DNA from: an uncultured Lysobacteraceae bacterium
GTDB lineage: Bacteria; Pseudomonadota; Gammaproteobacteria; Xanthomonadales; Rhodanobacteraceae
Direction: 5' to 3'
DNA: 13,463 bases
NCBI GenBank assembly: GCA_946480705.1
Contig: CAMLLF010000027.1
Span: forward strand, 1 to 13,463
The notes beneath the pieces are model-generated. The model made no database searches, was not told the origin of the DNA, and saw only the letters and a program-made list of their open reading frames with translations. Positions 1 through 6,900 of the stretch are shown in pieces. How positions within the stretch are numbered: the first letter of the stretch is position 1; every line of letters begins with the position of its first letter. The translations under genes were made by a program, and so were the position numbers.

Positions 1-228
1 GCCGCGCGCGGCCGCGGCATCGGCGGGGCGCTGCTTGCTGCGGCCGAATCGCACGCGCGGGAGCGCGGCTGCCGCGGTATGCGCCTGGAAGTGCGGCAGG
101 ACAATGCCGCTGCGGTGCAGCTCTACGAGACGCGCGGCTACCGGCGCGCGGCGGCACTCGCGGACTACTATGACGACGGCGCCGCGGCCTGGCGCTATGA
201 AAAGGACTTGCGGGACGGACTCCCATGA
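1..228 (+). CDS. GNAT-family N-acetyltransferase, C-terminal part (5' end outside window)
   Basis: The reading frame is open from base 1 and ends at TGA 226-228, giving 75 residues. It begins with the acetyl-CoA pyrophosphate-binding loop of motif A (R-G-R-G-I-G-G-A-L), followed by a helix with AAAESHARERG. The motif B strand and helix then read LEVRQDNAAAVQLYETRGYR, the usual GNAT pattern of a strand, an N-x-x-A helix and a G-Y/F turn. This is the acetyl-CoA-binding half of the fold. The substrate-binding N-terminal half lies outside the window, so the substrate (small molecule or protein N-terminus) cannot be named. The stop overlaps the next start as ATGA (225-228), which suggests translational coupling with the thioredoxin-like gene. 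The family call is firm; the function is not. Confidence 0.85.
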   Translation, partial: AARGRGIGGALLAAAESHARERGCRGMRLEVRQDNAAAVQLYETRGYRRAAALADYYDDGAAAWRYEKDLRDGLP

Positions 229-803
229 AACTGCTCGCCCTGATGACCGCATTCGCATTCCTGCAGACGGCCGACCCGTCGCTGCAGGCCGAGGCCGGTG
301 TCGCGACCGACGTCACCGACGCGGCCAAGCGCAGCCGGCTGCCGGCGGCCGACCAGATGCCGCCCAATGTCAGGCTCGTCGAAACCGTGCTGTCGCGGCG
401 TCGCCTGCACCAGCTCGAATCCATGGGTGGCCTGCGACTGCCGCGCATGGACGTGTTCGTCGCCGACGGCAGCCATGTGATGCACAGCGTCGGCTGGAAC
501 TATCGAATGCCGTGGCGGTTCGATGCAGCGCTGAAAGAGCGCAACGCGCTGCCCGGCGGCCTCACGATCGACGAATTGTTCGGATTCCTGACCGACCGGC
601 AGGGCAATCCGGTCGCCAAGCCCGATCTCGCCGGCACCGACGTCGTCGTGTTCCTGTATTGGGCCGGCTGGTGCGGTCCCTGCGGCACCTCGCTCAGCGA
701 AATGCGCAAGCTCATGGCTGCGGACGCGAGCCGCCGGTTCGTCTGGGTTGCGATCGAAGCCGATTCGGTGAAACAGAACGTGCAGCGAGAGACGCTGCGA
801 TAG
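225..803 (+). CDS. Exported thioredoxin-like protein with CGPC motif, short C-terminus
   Basis: The protein has 192 residues. Residues 1-24 look like a signal peptide: Lys2, then a hydrophobic run LLALMTAFAFL and an A-x-A-like site. Residues 30-120 match no family I recognise. From about 137 a thioredoxin fold starts with strand VVVFLYWAGW, followed by the redox motif C150-G-P-C153 and its helix (TSLSEMRKLM), then strand RFVWVAIEAD. The protein ends 39 residues after the motif. A normal thioredoxin has about 70 more residues, including the cis-proline loop and two further strands; these are absent here. The next gene starts 10 bases after the stop, so there is no downstream debris. A periplasmic thiol-disulfide role is inferred from the motif and leader. 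Loss of activity, or a partner supplying the rest of the fold, is equally possible. Confidence 0.75.
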   Translation: MKLLALMTAFAFLQTADPSLQAEAGVATDVTDAAKRSRLPAADQMPPNVRLVETVLSRRRLHQLESMGGLRLPRMDVFVADGSHVMHSVGWNYRMPWRFDAALKERNALPGGLTIDELFGFLTDRQGNPVAKPDLAGTDVVVFLYWAGWCGPCGTSLSEMRKLMAADASRRFVWVAIEADSVKQNVQRETLR

Positions 804-812
804 CGCACGATC

Positions 813-1397
813 ATGACGCTCGCCACCCTCATCGACACCTATCCGGCGCTGCTTGCAGTCGCCATCTTCTTCGCACGCATCGTCGACGTCTCGTTCGGCA
901 CGGTGCGCATCCTCGTCGGCTTTCGCGGATACCGGCTGCTCGCGGCGCTGATCGGCTTCTGCGAAGCGGCGATCTGGGTCGTCGCCGCGAGCAAGGTCAT
1001 CGGCCACCTCGACAACTGGTATCTCGTGATCGCCTACGCGGCGGGCTATGCGACCGGCAACTTCGTCGGCATCACGCTGGAAAAGCGCCTCGGCGTCGGC
1101 CGCGAACTCGCACGCATCATTTCCTATTGCAGCGCCTGCAACCTCGCCGAGGCGCTGACGAAGCGCGGCTATTCCGTCGTCGAACTCGCCGGCCGTCACC
1201 GCGGCGATGCGCCGGTGCAGGTGCTCTACGTCGTCGACAAGCGCCGGCGCATGCCCGAGCTGCTGCGCCTCGTGCACGAACTCGATCCCGCGGCGATCTA
1301 CACCGTGACCGACGTGAAGTCCTGCCACGGCGAGGACGAGCATCCGCTCGATGCCGGCGCAGGGCAGGGCATGGCGCTGCGATTCAAGCGCAAGTAG
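813..1397 (+). CDS. UPF0316 membrane protein (DUF5698 plus DUF2179)
   Basis: The protein has 194 residues. The N-terminal half holds about three membrane segments (roughly residues 10-32, 42-62 and 70-88). It carries the family pattern ARIVDVSFGTVRI, then GFCEAAIWVVAASKVI, LDNWYLVIAYAAGYATGNF and VGITLEKRL. The C-terminal part (about 105-165) is a soluble DUF2179-like domain with LTKRGYSVVELAGR and VLYVVDKRRRMPELL, ending in a pattern close to AIYTVTDVKS. The length fits UPF0316 proteins. The family sits in the inner membrane and its biochemical role is not established to my knowledge. The gene starts 10 bases after the thioredoxin-like gene and probably shares its transcript. The 22 bases after its stop separate it from a convergent gene. 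The family call is confident; no function is offered. Confidence 0.88.
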   Translation: MTLATLIDTYPALLAVAIFFARIVDVSFGTVRILVGFRGYRLLAALIGFCEAAIWVVAASKVIGHLDNWYLVIAYAAGYATGNFVGITLEKRLGVGRELARIISYCSACNLAEALTKRGYSVVELAGRHRGDAPVQVLYVVDKRRRMPELLRLVHELDPAAIYTVTDVKSCHGEDEHPLDAGAGQGMALRFKRK

Positions 1398-1419
1398 ATG
1401 CGCGTAATGCGCGGCGCGG

Positions 1420-1797
1420 CTATTGCAGAGCCGCGACCCGTGCCCACGCCGCACGCGGAACGTTCTGCAGCAGCGTCACCGGCACGAAGACGCCGTGGTC
1501 GTTGTCGACGAACGCGCGGCATTCCGGCGGCACGGCGTCGACGAAGGTTTCGATGAGCCAGTCGCCGCGCCACTCGACGACGAACAGGGAGGGATCCGCG
1601 ATTCCGCCGAGCGCGTCGGCCTTTTCGTCGTCGCCGAAATCGTCGAGCAGGCTCTGATCCGGACGAATCGAGAGCCAGCCGTCGCGCTCGTCGAGGATCG
1701 TGCGTCCGTCCTCGGTGGACTCGGCGCCGCGCTCAACCGCCCAGACGACGGGCGACCACGAACGTTCGGTTTCGGCGAGGAGGATCAGGGTATTCAT
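1420..1797 (-). CDS. Acidic hypothetical protein of 125 residues
   Basis: I do not recognise a family. The frame reads MNTLILLAETERSWSPVVWA at the start and ends LLQNVPRAAWARVAALQ. It is rich in Asp and Glu (for example the stretch LLDDFGDDEKADAL) and in Trp, with alternating hydrophobic strands (SLFVVEWRGDWLIETFVD). It has no signal peptide or membrane segment, so a small soluble cytoplasmic protein is expected. The frame stays open upstream, but residues before this Met are Arg/Ala-rich shadow sequence of the neighbour, so the ATG at 1797 is preferred; no strong ribosome site is visible there. It lies 77 bases downstream of the membrane-protein gene on the same strand and converges with the UPF0316 gene. 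The amino-acid balance argues for a real gene. Confidence 0.7.
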   Translation of the reverse strand: MNTLILLAETERSWSPVVWAVERGAESTEDGRTILDERDGWLSIRPDQSLLDDFGDDEKADALGGIADPSLFVVEWRGDWLIETFVDAVPPECRAFVDNDHGVFVPVTLLQNVPRAAWARVAALQ

Positions 1798-1874
1798 GGC
1801 GTGATCCGATCGCCGCCGGTTCGCGGACGGGACCGCGAAGCATAGCGGCCCGCACGCGTCGTCGGCGAGTACGG

Positions 1875-2552
1875 CTACCAGTCGGTCGCCTCGAGCTTGG
1901 CCCTGGTCTGCGCATCGGCCGGCCGCGCGATCAGTCCGCCCGCGGCGGCAATCGTGACTTCGTAGCGCGCGCCGTCGATCAGCGGCATGTAGGCCGCGCT
2001 GCCGAAATCGGCGTCGACCCAGGGCAGCCACGCCGGATAGCGGCGTTTGAGCTGCCACAGATCGAGCACGCCGTCGCCCGACAGCGCAGTGACGCTCGGC
2101 GGGGTCGTCTGCGCCTTGGTCGTGTCGCGCCAGCGGCCGCTGATGCGCTCGACGCGATACAGCGGCTCGGCGCCGAGACTGACCGCGCGCGGCGTCCACT
2201 TGATCACGCGCGCGTCGAGCTGCCAGTCGTCGCCGGCGAGCTGCACGCTCTCGTGCGTGCCGTCGGCGAGATCCACGCGCAGCGCCCACTGCTGCGGCCC
2301 GAACGCGCGCACGCCGATCGTCGCGACGGGCTGCTCGGCAACCAGCCGCCGGTAGCCGTCGAGCGACAGCGACAGCGCGCACAGCACCAGGGCCAGACTC
2401 AGCAGCACGAGCAGCCACGCGCCGCGATGGCACGCGGACAGCCGCCGGCGCTGGCGCCAGCGCCGGCGCACGGCGAAGGATTGCGCGAGCGCCGCGAGCC
2501 CGAACACGGCAGCGGCGACAGCAGGCAGCAACGCGGGAATCTCGGGCACCAT
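1875..2552 (-). CDS. Two-segment inner-membrane protein of unknown function
   Basis: The protein has 225 residues. A first membrane segment (about 8-27) is followed by a strongly basic loop (RRRWRQRRR, about 29-37) and a second segment (about 45-64). By the positive-inside rule the loop is cytoplasmic and the domain at 70-225 is periplasmic. That domain has repeated strand-like patterns (QWALRVDLADG, VQLAGDDWQLDARVIKW, YRVERISGRWRD) and ends VDADFGSAAYMPLIDGARYEVTI. From memory, Xanthomonas relatives carry a similar protein labelled cation or multidrug efflux pump; two membrane segments do not support a transporter, so I do not adopt that name. The start at ATG 2552 faces away from the lptM-dapF cluster, so the gap 2553-2653 is a divergent promoter region. 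Confidence 0.75.
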   Translation of the reverse strand: MVPEIPALLPAVAAAVFGLAALAQSFAVRRRWRQRRRLSACHRGAWLLVLLSLALVLCALSLSLDGYRRLVAEQPVATIGVRAFGPQQWALRVDLADGTHESVQLAGDDWQLDARVIKWTPRAVSLGAEPLYRVERISGRWRDTTKAQTTPPSVTALSGDGVLDLWQLKRRYPAWLPWVDADFGSAAYMPLIDGARYEVTIAAAGGLIARPADAQTRAKLEATDW

Positions 2553-2583
2553 GGCCGATCGCCGTACCGGGGATGCGTCTCGT

Positions 2584-2589
2584 TATACT
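2584..2589 (+). promoter_or_regulatory. Possible -10 element for the lptM-dapF-DUF484-xerC cluster
   Basis: TATACT differs from the sigma-70 consensus TATAAT at one base. It lies in a short AT-rich spot in otherwise GC-rich DNA, 65 bases before the lptM start and downstream of the divergent gene start at 2552. No good -35 hexamer is seen 16-18 bases upstream, so the call is tentative. Confidence 0.4.
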
Positions 2590-2653
2590 GCATCCTCCGT
2601 CAACCTCGCATCAGGATCGCCCGTCCGATCCCCGCACTGTCACGGTCCCTGCC

Positions 2654-2782
2654 ATGCCCCAGCTTCTGCGCATCGTGTTCCTGCTCTGCCTGATCGGTCT
2701 CGTCGCGGCCTGCGGCAACAAGGGCGATCTCGTCAAACCCGGTACGACGCCGGCGCCGGCCAAGACCGACGCGGGCAAGTGA
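2654..2782 (+). CDS. lptM: LptM (YifL-like) small lipoprotein
   Basis: The protein has 42 residues. A short start (MPQ) leads into a hydrophobic stretch LLRIVFLLCLIGL and the lipobox L-V-A-A-C20, cut and lipidated before Cys20. The mature part begins CGNKGDLVKP, matching the C-G-x-K-G-x-L-x-x-P signature of the YifL/LptM family, and ends in a short Pro/Ala/Lys tail. In Escherichia coli LptM binds the LptD-LptE translocon in the outer membrane and helps its oxidative maturation. The frame stays open upstream to 2573, but ATG 2654 places the lipobox at the usual distance, so it is chosen. The gene sits directly before dapF, the same order as yifL-dapF in E. coli, which supports the assignment. 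Confidence 0.88.
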   Translation: MPQLLRIVFLLCLIGLVAACGNKGDLVKPGTTPAPAKTDAGK

Positions 2783-2802
2783 GCGGCGACGATTCCGGCG
2801 TT

Positions 2803-3636
2803 ATGGAATTATTGCCTTTTAGCAAGATGCACGGCATCGGCAACGACTTCGTCGTCGTCGACTGCCGCGCGCGCGCGCTGCCGCTGGACACCGCGGCGAT
2901 CGCGCGGCTCGGCGACCGGCATCTCGGCGTCGGTTTCGACCAGCTGCTGACAATCGAACCCGCGCGCGATGCGTCCTGCGCGTTCCGCTACGGCATCTAC
3001 AACCGCGACGGCAGCGAAGCCCGCCAGTGCGGCAACGGCGTGCGCTGCGTCGCGGCCTGGCTGCGCCGCGACGGCGCGCTCGGCGACGGTTTGACGCGGC
3101 TGGAGAGCCCGAGCGGCCCGGTCGCCGTGGAAGTGCTGGCCGACGGTCGCGTGCGCGTCGACATGGGCGTGCCGCAGTTCGCGCCGGCGGCCATTCCGCT
3201 GCGCGAGCGCGACGGAGCGGCGCTCTACCGGCGCCGGCTCGGCGCCGACGACGTGGATTTCGGCGCCGTCTCGATGGGCAATCCGCATGCCGTGATCGAG
3301 GTCGCCGACAGCGCGGCCGCGCCTGTCGCAGGCTGGGGCCCGCAGCTCGAAACCCATGCCGATTTTCCGGATCGCGCGAACGTCGGTTTCGCCGAGGTGA
3401 TGTCGTCGCGCGAAATCCGGCTGCGCGTCTGGGAACGCGGCGTCGGCGAAACGCAGGCCTGCGGCAGCGGCGCGTGTGCGGCCGTCGCCGTTCTCGCGCA
3501 CCGCGGCCGCGTCGGCGCCGAGGTCGACGTCCACCTGCCGGGCGGCACGCTGCAGATTGCCTGGGCCGGCTCCGGACAGACCGTCTGGATGACGGGTCCG
3601 GCCGCTTTCGTCTTCGAAGGGAACTATCACGTATGA
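2803..3636 (+). CDS. dapF: Diaminopimelate epimerase
   Basis: This enzyme interconverts LL- and meso-diaminopimelate for lysine and peptidoglycan synthesis, without a cofactor, using two cysteines. The 277-residue length is typical. The N-terminal family motif SKMHGIGNDF is at 7-16. The first catalytic cysteine is C76 in ARQCGNGVRC, the second C220 in TQACGSGACA. NRDGSEARQ, MGNPHAV and RANVGF are further substrate-pocket signatures. ATG 2803 puts the motif at the normal distance and is followed by unusually AT-rich codons (GAA TTA TTG CCT TTT), as expected for an open initiation region. An in-frame GTG at 2779 overlaps the lptM stop (GTGA) and would add eight residues. That start is possible and would couple translation to lptM. 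The enzyme call is secure. Confidence 0.97.
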   Translation: MELLPFSKMHGIGNDFVVVDCRARALPLDTAAIARLGDRHLGVGFDQLLTIEPARDASCAFRYGIYNRDGSEARQCGNGVRCVAAWLRRDGALGDGLTRLESPSGPVAVEVLADGRVRVDMGVPQFAPAAIPLRERDGAALYRRRLGADDVDFGAVSMGNPHAVIEVADSAAAPVAGWGPQLETHADFPDRANVGFAEVMSSREIRLRVWERGVGETQACGSGACAAVAVLAHRGRVGAEVDVHLPGGTLQIAWAGSGQTVWMTGPAAFVFEGNYHV

Positions 3637-4316
3637 GCGACATGAGCCTGAAGGACGGCCTCACCGCGATGGAAGTCGCGAGCTATCTGCGCCGGCACCC
3701 GGAATTCCTCAACGAATTTCCCGATCTCGCGATGGCGCTGCGCCTGCCGCGCGACCAGGGCGCGGCGGCCTCGCTCGCGAGCTATCAGCTCGACGTGCTG
3801 CGCGACAAGAACCGCGAACTCACGCGGCGCCTGCGCGAACTCATCGAGATCGCGCACGAGAACGAGCAGCTCATGATCCGCGTGCACACGCTGACGCTGT
3901 CGCTGATGCGCGCGACCTCGCTGGCCGACAGCCTGAGCCGCGTCGTCGCCGGCCTGACCGAGGATTTCCACACCGACCTCGTGCGCATCGTGCTGTTCGG
4001 CCGCAGCGACGCGCTGCCGGTCGCCGACTGGCTGATCCTCGAACCCGGCGGAAAATCGGCGCTGCCGGCGTTCGCCGAATTCCTGCAGCGCAACGAGCCG
4101 CTCTGCGGCCGCCTGCAGCCCGACAAGCTCGCCGCACTGTTCGGCCCGCGCGCCGGCGAAGTGCATTCGGCCGTGCTGATGCCGGTCAACGGCCTCGGCA
4201 TGCTCGCGATCGGCAGCCACGACATGGATCGCTTCCACCCGGGCATGGGCACGGTGTTCCTGAAGCTCATCGCCGAGGCGATCACCGCGTCGGTCACGCG
4301 CTATCCGATGTGCTGA
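3633..4316 (+). CDS. DUF484 family protein (YigA-like, GAF-type fold)
   Basis: The protein has 227 residues and starts at ATG 3633, which overlaps the dapF stop (ATGA). A purine-rich AAGGGA lies about ten bases before it. The N-terminus has the family pattern VASYLRRHPEFLNEFPDLA (15-33), followed by a charged helical, coiled-coil-like stretch at 51-85 (LDVLRDKNRELTRRLRELIE). A GAF-like domain runs from about 100 and ends with the signature LAIGSHDMDRFHPGMGTVFL (191-210). DUF484 genes sit between dapF and xerC in many gammaproteobacteria, and E. coli yigA has the same neighbours. The molecular function is not known. No signal peptide is seen, so the protein should be cytoplasmic. The constant linkage to xerC is suggestive only. 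Confidence 0.93.
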   Translation: MSDMSLKDGLTAMEVASYLRRHPEFLNEFPDLAMALRLPRDQGAAASLASYQLDVLRDKNRELTRRLRELIEIAHENEQLMIRVHTLTLSLMRATSLADSLSRVVAGLTEDFHTDLVRIVLFGRSDALPVADWLILEPGGKSALPAFAEFLQRNEPLCGRLQPDKLAALFGPRAGEVHSAVLMPVNGLGMLAIGSHDMDRFHPGMGTVFLKLIAEAITASVTRYPMC

Positions 4317-4371
4317 CGTGCCTGCGCCGCGGCTGCCTGCGCCGCGACGGCTCGTCGTACCGGATGAATCC

Positions 4372-5265
4372 ATGAGCACGCTCGGCGCCGACGTTGCGCG
4401 ATTCCTCGACTACCTGCGCGTCGAGAAGCGCTACGCGCCCGGCACGATCACGAACTACGCGCGCGAGCTCGCGCTGCTCGACACGTACGCGCAGTCGCTC
4501 GGGCTGACGCACTGGCGCGAGCTGCGCGCCGAACCGCTGCGCGGTCTCGTCGCGCGCGAGCACCGGCGCGGCCGCCAGCCGGGCAGCCTGCATCACCTGC
4601 TGTCGGCCTGCCGCAGCTTCTTCCGCTGGCTGCTGCGCGAAGGCGTGATCGCGCACGATCCCGCGCTCGACGTGCGCGCGCCGAAACAGCGGCGCAAGCT
4701 GCCGCAGGTGCTCGACGTCGACGAAGCCACGGCGCTCGTGGAGATTCCGACGGACACGCCCGAAGCCGTGCAGGACCGCGCGATGCTGGAGCTGTTCTAT
4801 TCGAGCGGCCTGCGCCTCGCCGAACTGACCGGTCTCGTCTGGAACGACATCGACCTGCCGCAGGGACTCGTGCGCGTGCTCGGCAAAGGTTCGAAGACGC
4901 GCGTCGTGCCGATCGGCAGCAAGGCGATCGAGGCATTGACGGTGCTGCACGCACAGGCCCGGCCCGACGCGGCCGAGCCGGTGTTCCGCGGCCGCGGCGG
5001 CCGGCCGATCTTGGCGGCGAGCGTGCGCAAGCGGCTCAAGGGCTGGGCCCAGGCGCAGGGCGTCTGGAAACGCGTCTATCCGCATCTGCTGCGGCATTCG
5101 TTCGCGAGCCATCTGCTGGAATCCTCGGGCGATCTGCGCGCCGTGCAGGAACTGCTCGGCCATGCGGACATTTCCACGACGCAGGTTTATACCCATCTGG
5201 ATTTCCAGCATCTGGCGCGCGTCTACGACGCCGCGCATCCGCGCGCGAAACGGCGCAAGGAATAG
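4372..5265 (+). CDS. xerC: Tyrosine recombinase XerC
   Basis: XerC works with XerD at the dif site, activated by FtsK, to resolve chromosome dimers before division. From ATG 4372 the protein has 297 residues, about the length of E. coli XerC. The N-terminal SAM-like DNA-binding domain spans about 5-90 (FLDYLRVEKRYAPGTITNY). The catalytic domain has R148 (SSGLRLAEL), K172 (GKGSKTR), H238 and R241 (HLLRHSFASHLL), H264 (LLGHADISTTQ) and the nucleophile Y273 (VYTHLD), so the full active site is intact. ATG 4372 has GGATGA just upstream. A GTG at 4318, one base after the DUF484 stop, would add 18 Pro/Arg-rich residues and is less likely. The protein ends in a basic tail (RAKRRKE). It is a housekeeping recombinase, not an integron or phage integrase. 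Confidence 0.95.
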   Translation: MSTLGADVARFLDYLRVEKRYAPGTITNYARELALLDTYAQSLGLTHWRELRAEPLRGLVAREHRRGRQPGSLHHLLSACRSFFRWLLREGVIAHDPALDVRAPKQRRKLPQVLDVDEATALVEIPTDTPEAVQDRAMLELFYSSGLRLAELTGLVWNDIDLPQGLVRVLGKGSKTRVVPIGSKAIEALTVLHAQARPDAAEPVFRGRGGRPILAASVRKRLKGWAQAQGVWKRVYPHLLRHSFASHLLESSGDLRAVQELLGHADISTTQVYTHLDFQHLARVYDAAHPRAKRRKE

Positions 5266-5362
5266 CGCACCGCCCGTCGCCGACAGGCGGCGCCGTGCGT
5301 CTCAGGCCGTGCTGCAGCCGTACGCGATCCTGACGTCCCCTGAGCCCAACCGGAGACCACAG

Positions 5363-6856
5363 ATGCCCAAGCACCGCCTTGGCGCAGCGCTCGCGCTCGC
5401 CCTGCTGTTCTGCGCGACGGCCGACGCGCATGCGTTCGGTTTCGCGCCGGAAATCCGCGTGCCGTCCCACGGCGAAGCCGAGTCGGTCGCGATCGGCGAT
5501 GTCAGCGGCGACGGCCGCGACGACCTCGTCGTCGCCACGAACGCCTACTTCGCGAACGCCTGGTCGAACCACGCACTGATTCATGTGCAGCAGGCCGACG
5601 GCAGGCTCGCCCAGCCCGTCGCCGTGCCGTACACGACGACCTACGGCAGTCCGCGCGGCCTCGCGCTGGCCGACCTCGATGCCGACGGCGTGCTCGATAT
5701 CGCCGTCGGTCATGCCGGCGGCCTCGCGCTGCTGCGCCGCGACGGCACCGGCGGCTTCAGCCTGCGCACCGTCGCCACGAACCGCAGCGGCAACGTGCTC
5801 GCCCGGCTCGATGTCGACCGCAACGGCGTCGACGATATCGTTGCGCTGAGCAACGGTGGTCCGGCGACGATCCACTACGGCGACGGTTTCGGCGGCATCG
5901 CAAGCCAGCAGACGCTCGGCACGCAGTCCGGCGGCTTCAACGATCTGAAGATCGGCGATCTGGATGGCAACGGTTTCGACGATCTCGCCATCATGTCGAG
6001 CTACAGCTATTCCGTGCCGAACCTGACGGTGTATCGCAGCGACGGCATGGCAGGCTGGCTTGCGCCGCAGAACTATTTCGTCGGAACCAACGAACTGACG
6101 GCCGGCTTGGCCGTCGGCGACTTCGACGATGACGGTCGCGACGACGCGATCCTCTCGCGCGGGCGCAATTCGCCGACCTGGCTGTGGCGCTATCGGCAAG
6201 ACGCAAACGGCCAGCTCCAGGCCACCGCGACACTGCCGAGCTACGACATTCCGTCGACGCTCCAGGCGGTCGATCTCGACCGCGACGGCCGGGACGACGT
6301 CGCGGTGCTGCACAGCGGCTGGTCGCGCCTCGGGCTGTATCTGCAGGGGAGCGCCGGACTCGGCGCGGAACAGCTCGTGACGATTCCCTATCAGTCGCAC
6401 TACAACCCGCAGGGCCTTGCCTTCGGCGATCTCGACGGCGACGGCTGCACGGATGCGGCGATTGCACTGAACGGCGACGGCGTTTCGGTGCTGGCCGGCC
6501 GCGGTTGCGCGCCGACGGCGGATCTCGCGGTCGCGATCCGCGCCGAGGCGCGCAAAACCGTCGCCGTCGACGTGAGCCATCTGGGCGGTACGGCCGCAGG
6601 AAAGGCCGATGTCGCGATCGAGTTCCGCGCGCGCGTGTTCGGCCGCATCGTTGCGCCAGCCAACTGCGTGGCGCAACCCAGCGTGGGCCGGGTGCAGGCG
6701 TATCGCTGCACGACGGAAACGCTCCGGGCCGGCGCGAGCGAAACGCTGCGCTTCGCGCTGGGCATTTCCAGCGTGACCGTCAGCGCCGACGTGGCCTCGG
6801 ACGCGACCGACCCCGACGAAAGCAACAATGCGGCAATTGCGAATCTGAGATTCTGA
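5363..6856 (+). CDS. Secreted FG-GAP/VCBS repeat protein, seven-bladed propeller predicted
   Basis: The protein has 497 residues. Start ATG 5363 has GGAG seven bases upstream. Residues 1-24 form a signal peptide ending in A-H-A. Seven calcium-binding-type loops (D-x-D/S-x-D/N-G-x-x-D) begin at D46, D104, D150, D199, D253, D304 and D356, spaced 46-58 residues, each preceded by a strand such as VAIGDV, LALADL, LKIGDL or LAVGDF. Seven FG-GAP units close an integrin-alpha-like propeller. Residues about 385-497 look like a separate beta-sandwich (CARDB-like: ADLAVAIRAEA, then DPDESNNAAIANL near the end), with C435 and C449 able to form a disulfide. No anchor or C-terminal sorting signal is seen. 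Export and ligand or surface binding are inferred; no ligand is known. It follows xerC by 97 bases and probably has its own promoter. Confidence 0.87.
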   Translation: MPKHRLGAALALALLFCATADAHAFGFAPEIRVPSHGEAESVAIGDVSGDGRDDLVVATNAYFANAWSNHALIHVQQADGRLAQPVAVPYTTTYGSPRGLALADLDADGVLDIAVGHAGGLALLRRDGTGGFSLRTVATNRSGNVLARLDVDRNGVDDIVALSNGGPATIHYGDGFGGIASQQTLGTQSGGFNDLKIGDLDGNGFDDLAIMSSYSYSVPNLTVYRSDGMAGWLAPQNYFVGTNELTAGLAVGDFDDDGRDDAILSRGRNSPTWLWRYRQDANGQLQATATLPSYDIPSTLQAVDLDRDGRDDVAVLHSGWSRLGLYLQGSAGLGAEQLVTIPYQSHYNPQGLAFGDLDGDGCTDAAIALNGDGVSVLAGRGCAPTADLAVAIRAEARKTVAVDVSHLGGTAAGKADVAIEFRARVFGRIVAPANCVAQPSVGRVQAYRCTTETLRAGASETLRFALGISSVTVSADVASDATDPDESNNAAIANLRF

Positions 6857-6862
6857 GCGCTG

Positions 6863-6892
6863 CGGCGCGGCGCCGGTGACGGCGCCGCGCCG
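6863..6892. terminator. GC-rich hairpin between convergent genes
   Basis: A perfect 13-bp inverted repeat (6863-6875 and 6880-6892) with a four-base GTGA loop starts six bases after the FG-GAP stop and ends eight bases before the stop of the amidohydrolase gene. It could serve both strands. Neither side has a run of T, so it is not a classical intrinsic terminator; it may end transcription weakly or protect 3' ends. Confidence 0.55.
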
Positions 6893-6900
6893 ACGGGGGA

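Noticed and set aside
35..1657. Plus-strand open frame of 540 codons at the window start
   Set aside because: It runs through three real plus-strand genes and a minus-strand gene and is dominated by Arg and Ala. The other frames carry the family motifs.
4318..4371. Upstream GTG start for xerC
   Set aside because: It adds 18 Pro/Arg-rich residues unlike XerC N-termini. ATG 4372 gives the usual length and has a nearby GGATGA.
4372..5265. xerC as a phage or integron integrase marking a mobile element
   Set aside because: The length, the context after dapF and DUF484, and the absence of att-like repeats or cargo genes identify the housekeeping XerC.
5266..5299. Inverted repeat after xerC as a terminator
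   Set aside because: The stem is only 5+4 pairs with a two-base bulge and no T run follows. In DNA this GC-rich such pairs arise by chance.
5036..6676. Minus-strand open frame of 546 codons opposite xerC and the FG-GAP gene
   Set aside because: It spans two unrelated real genes and shows only antisense images of the calcium-loop repeats.
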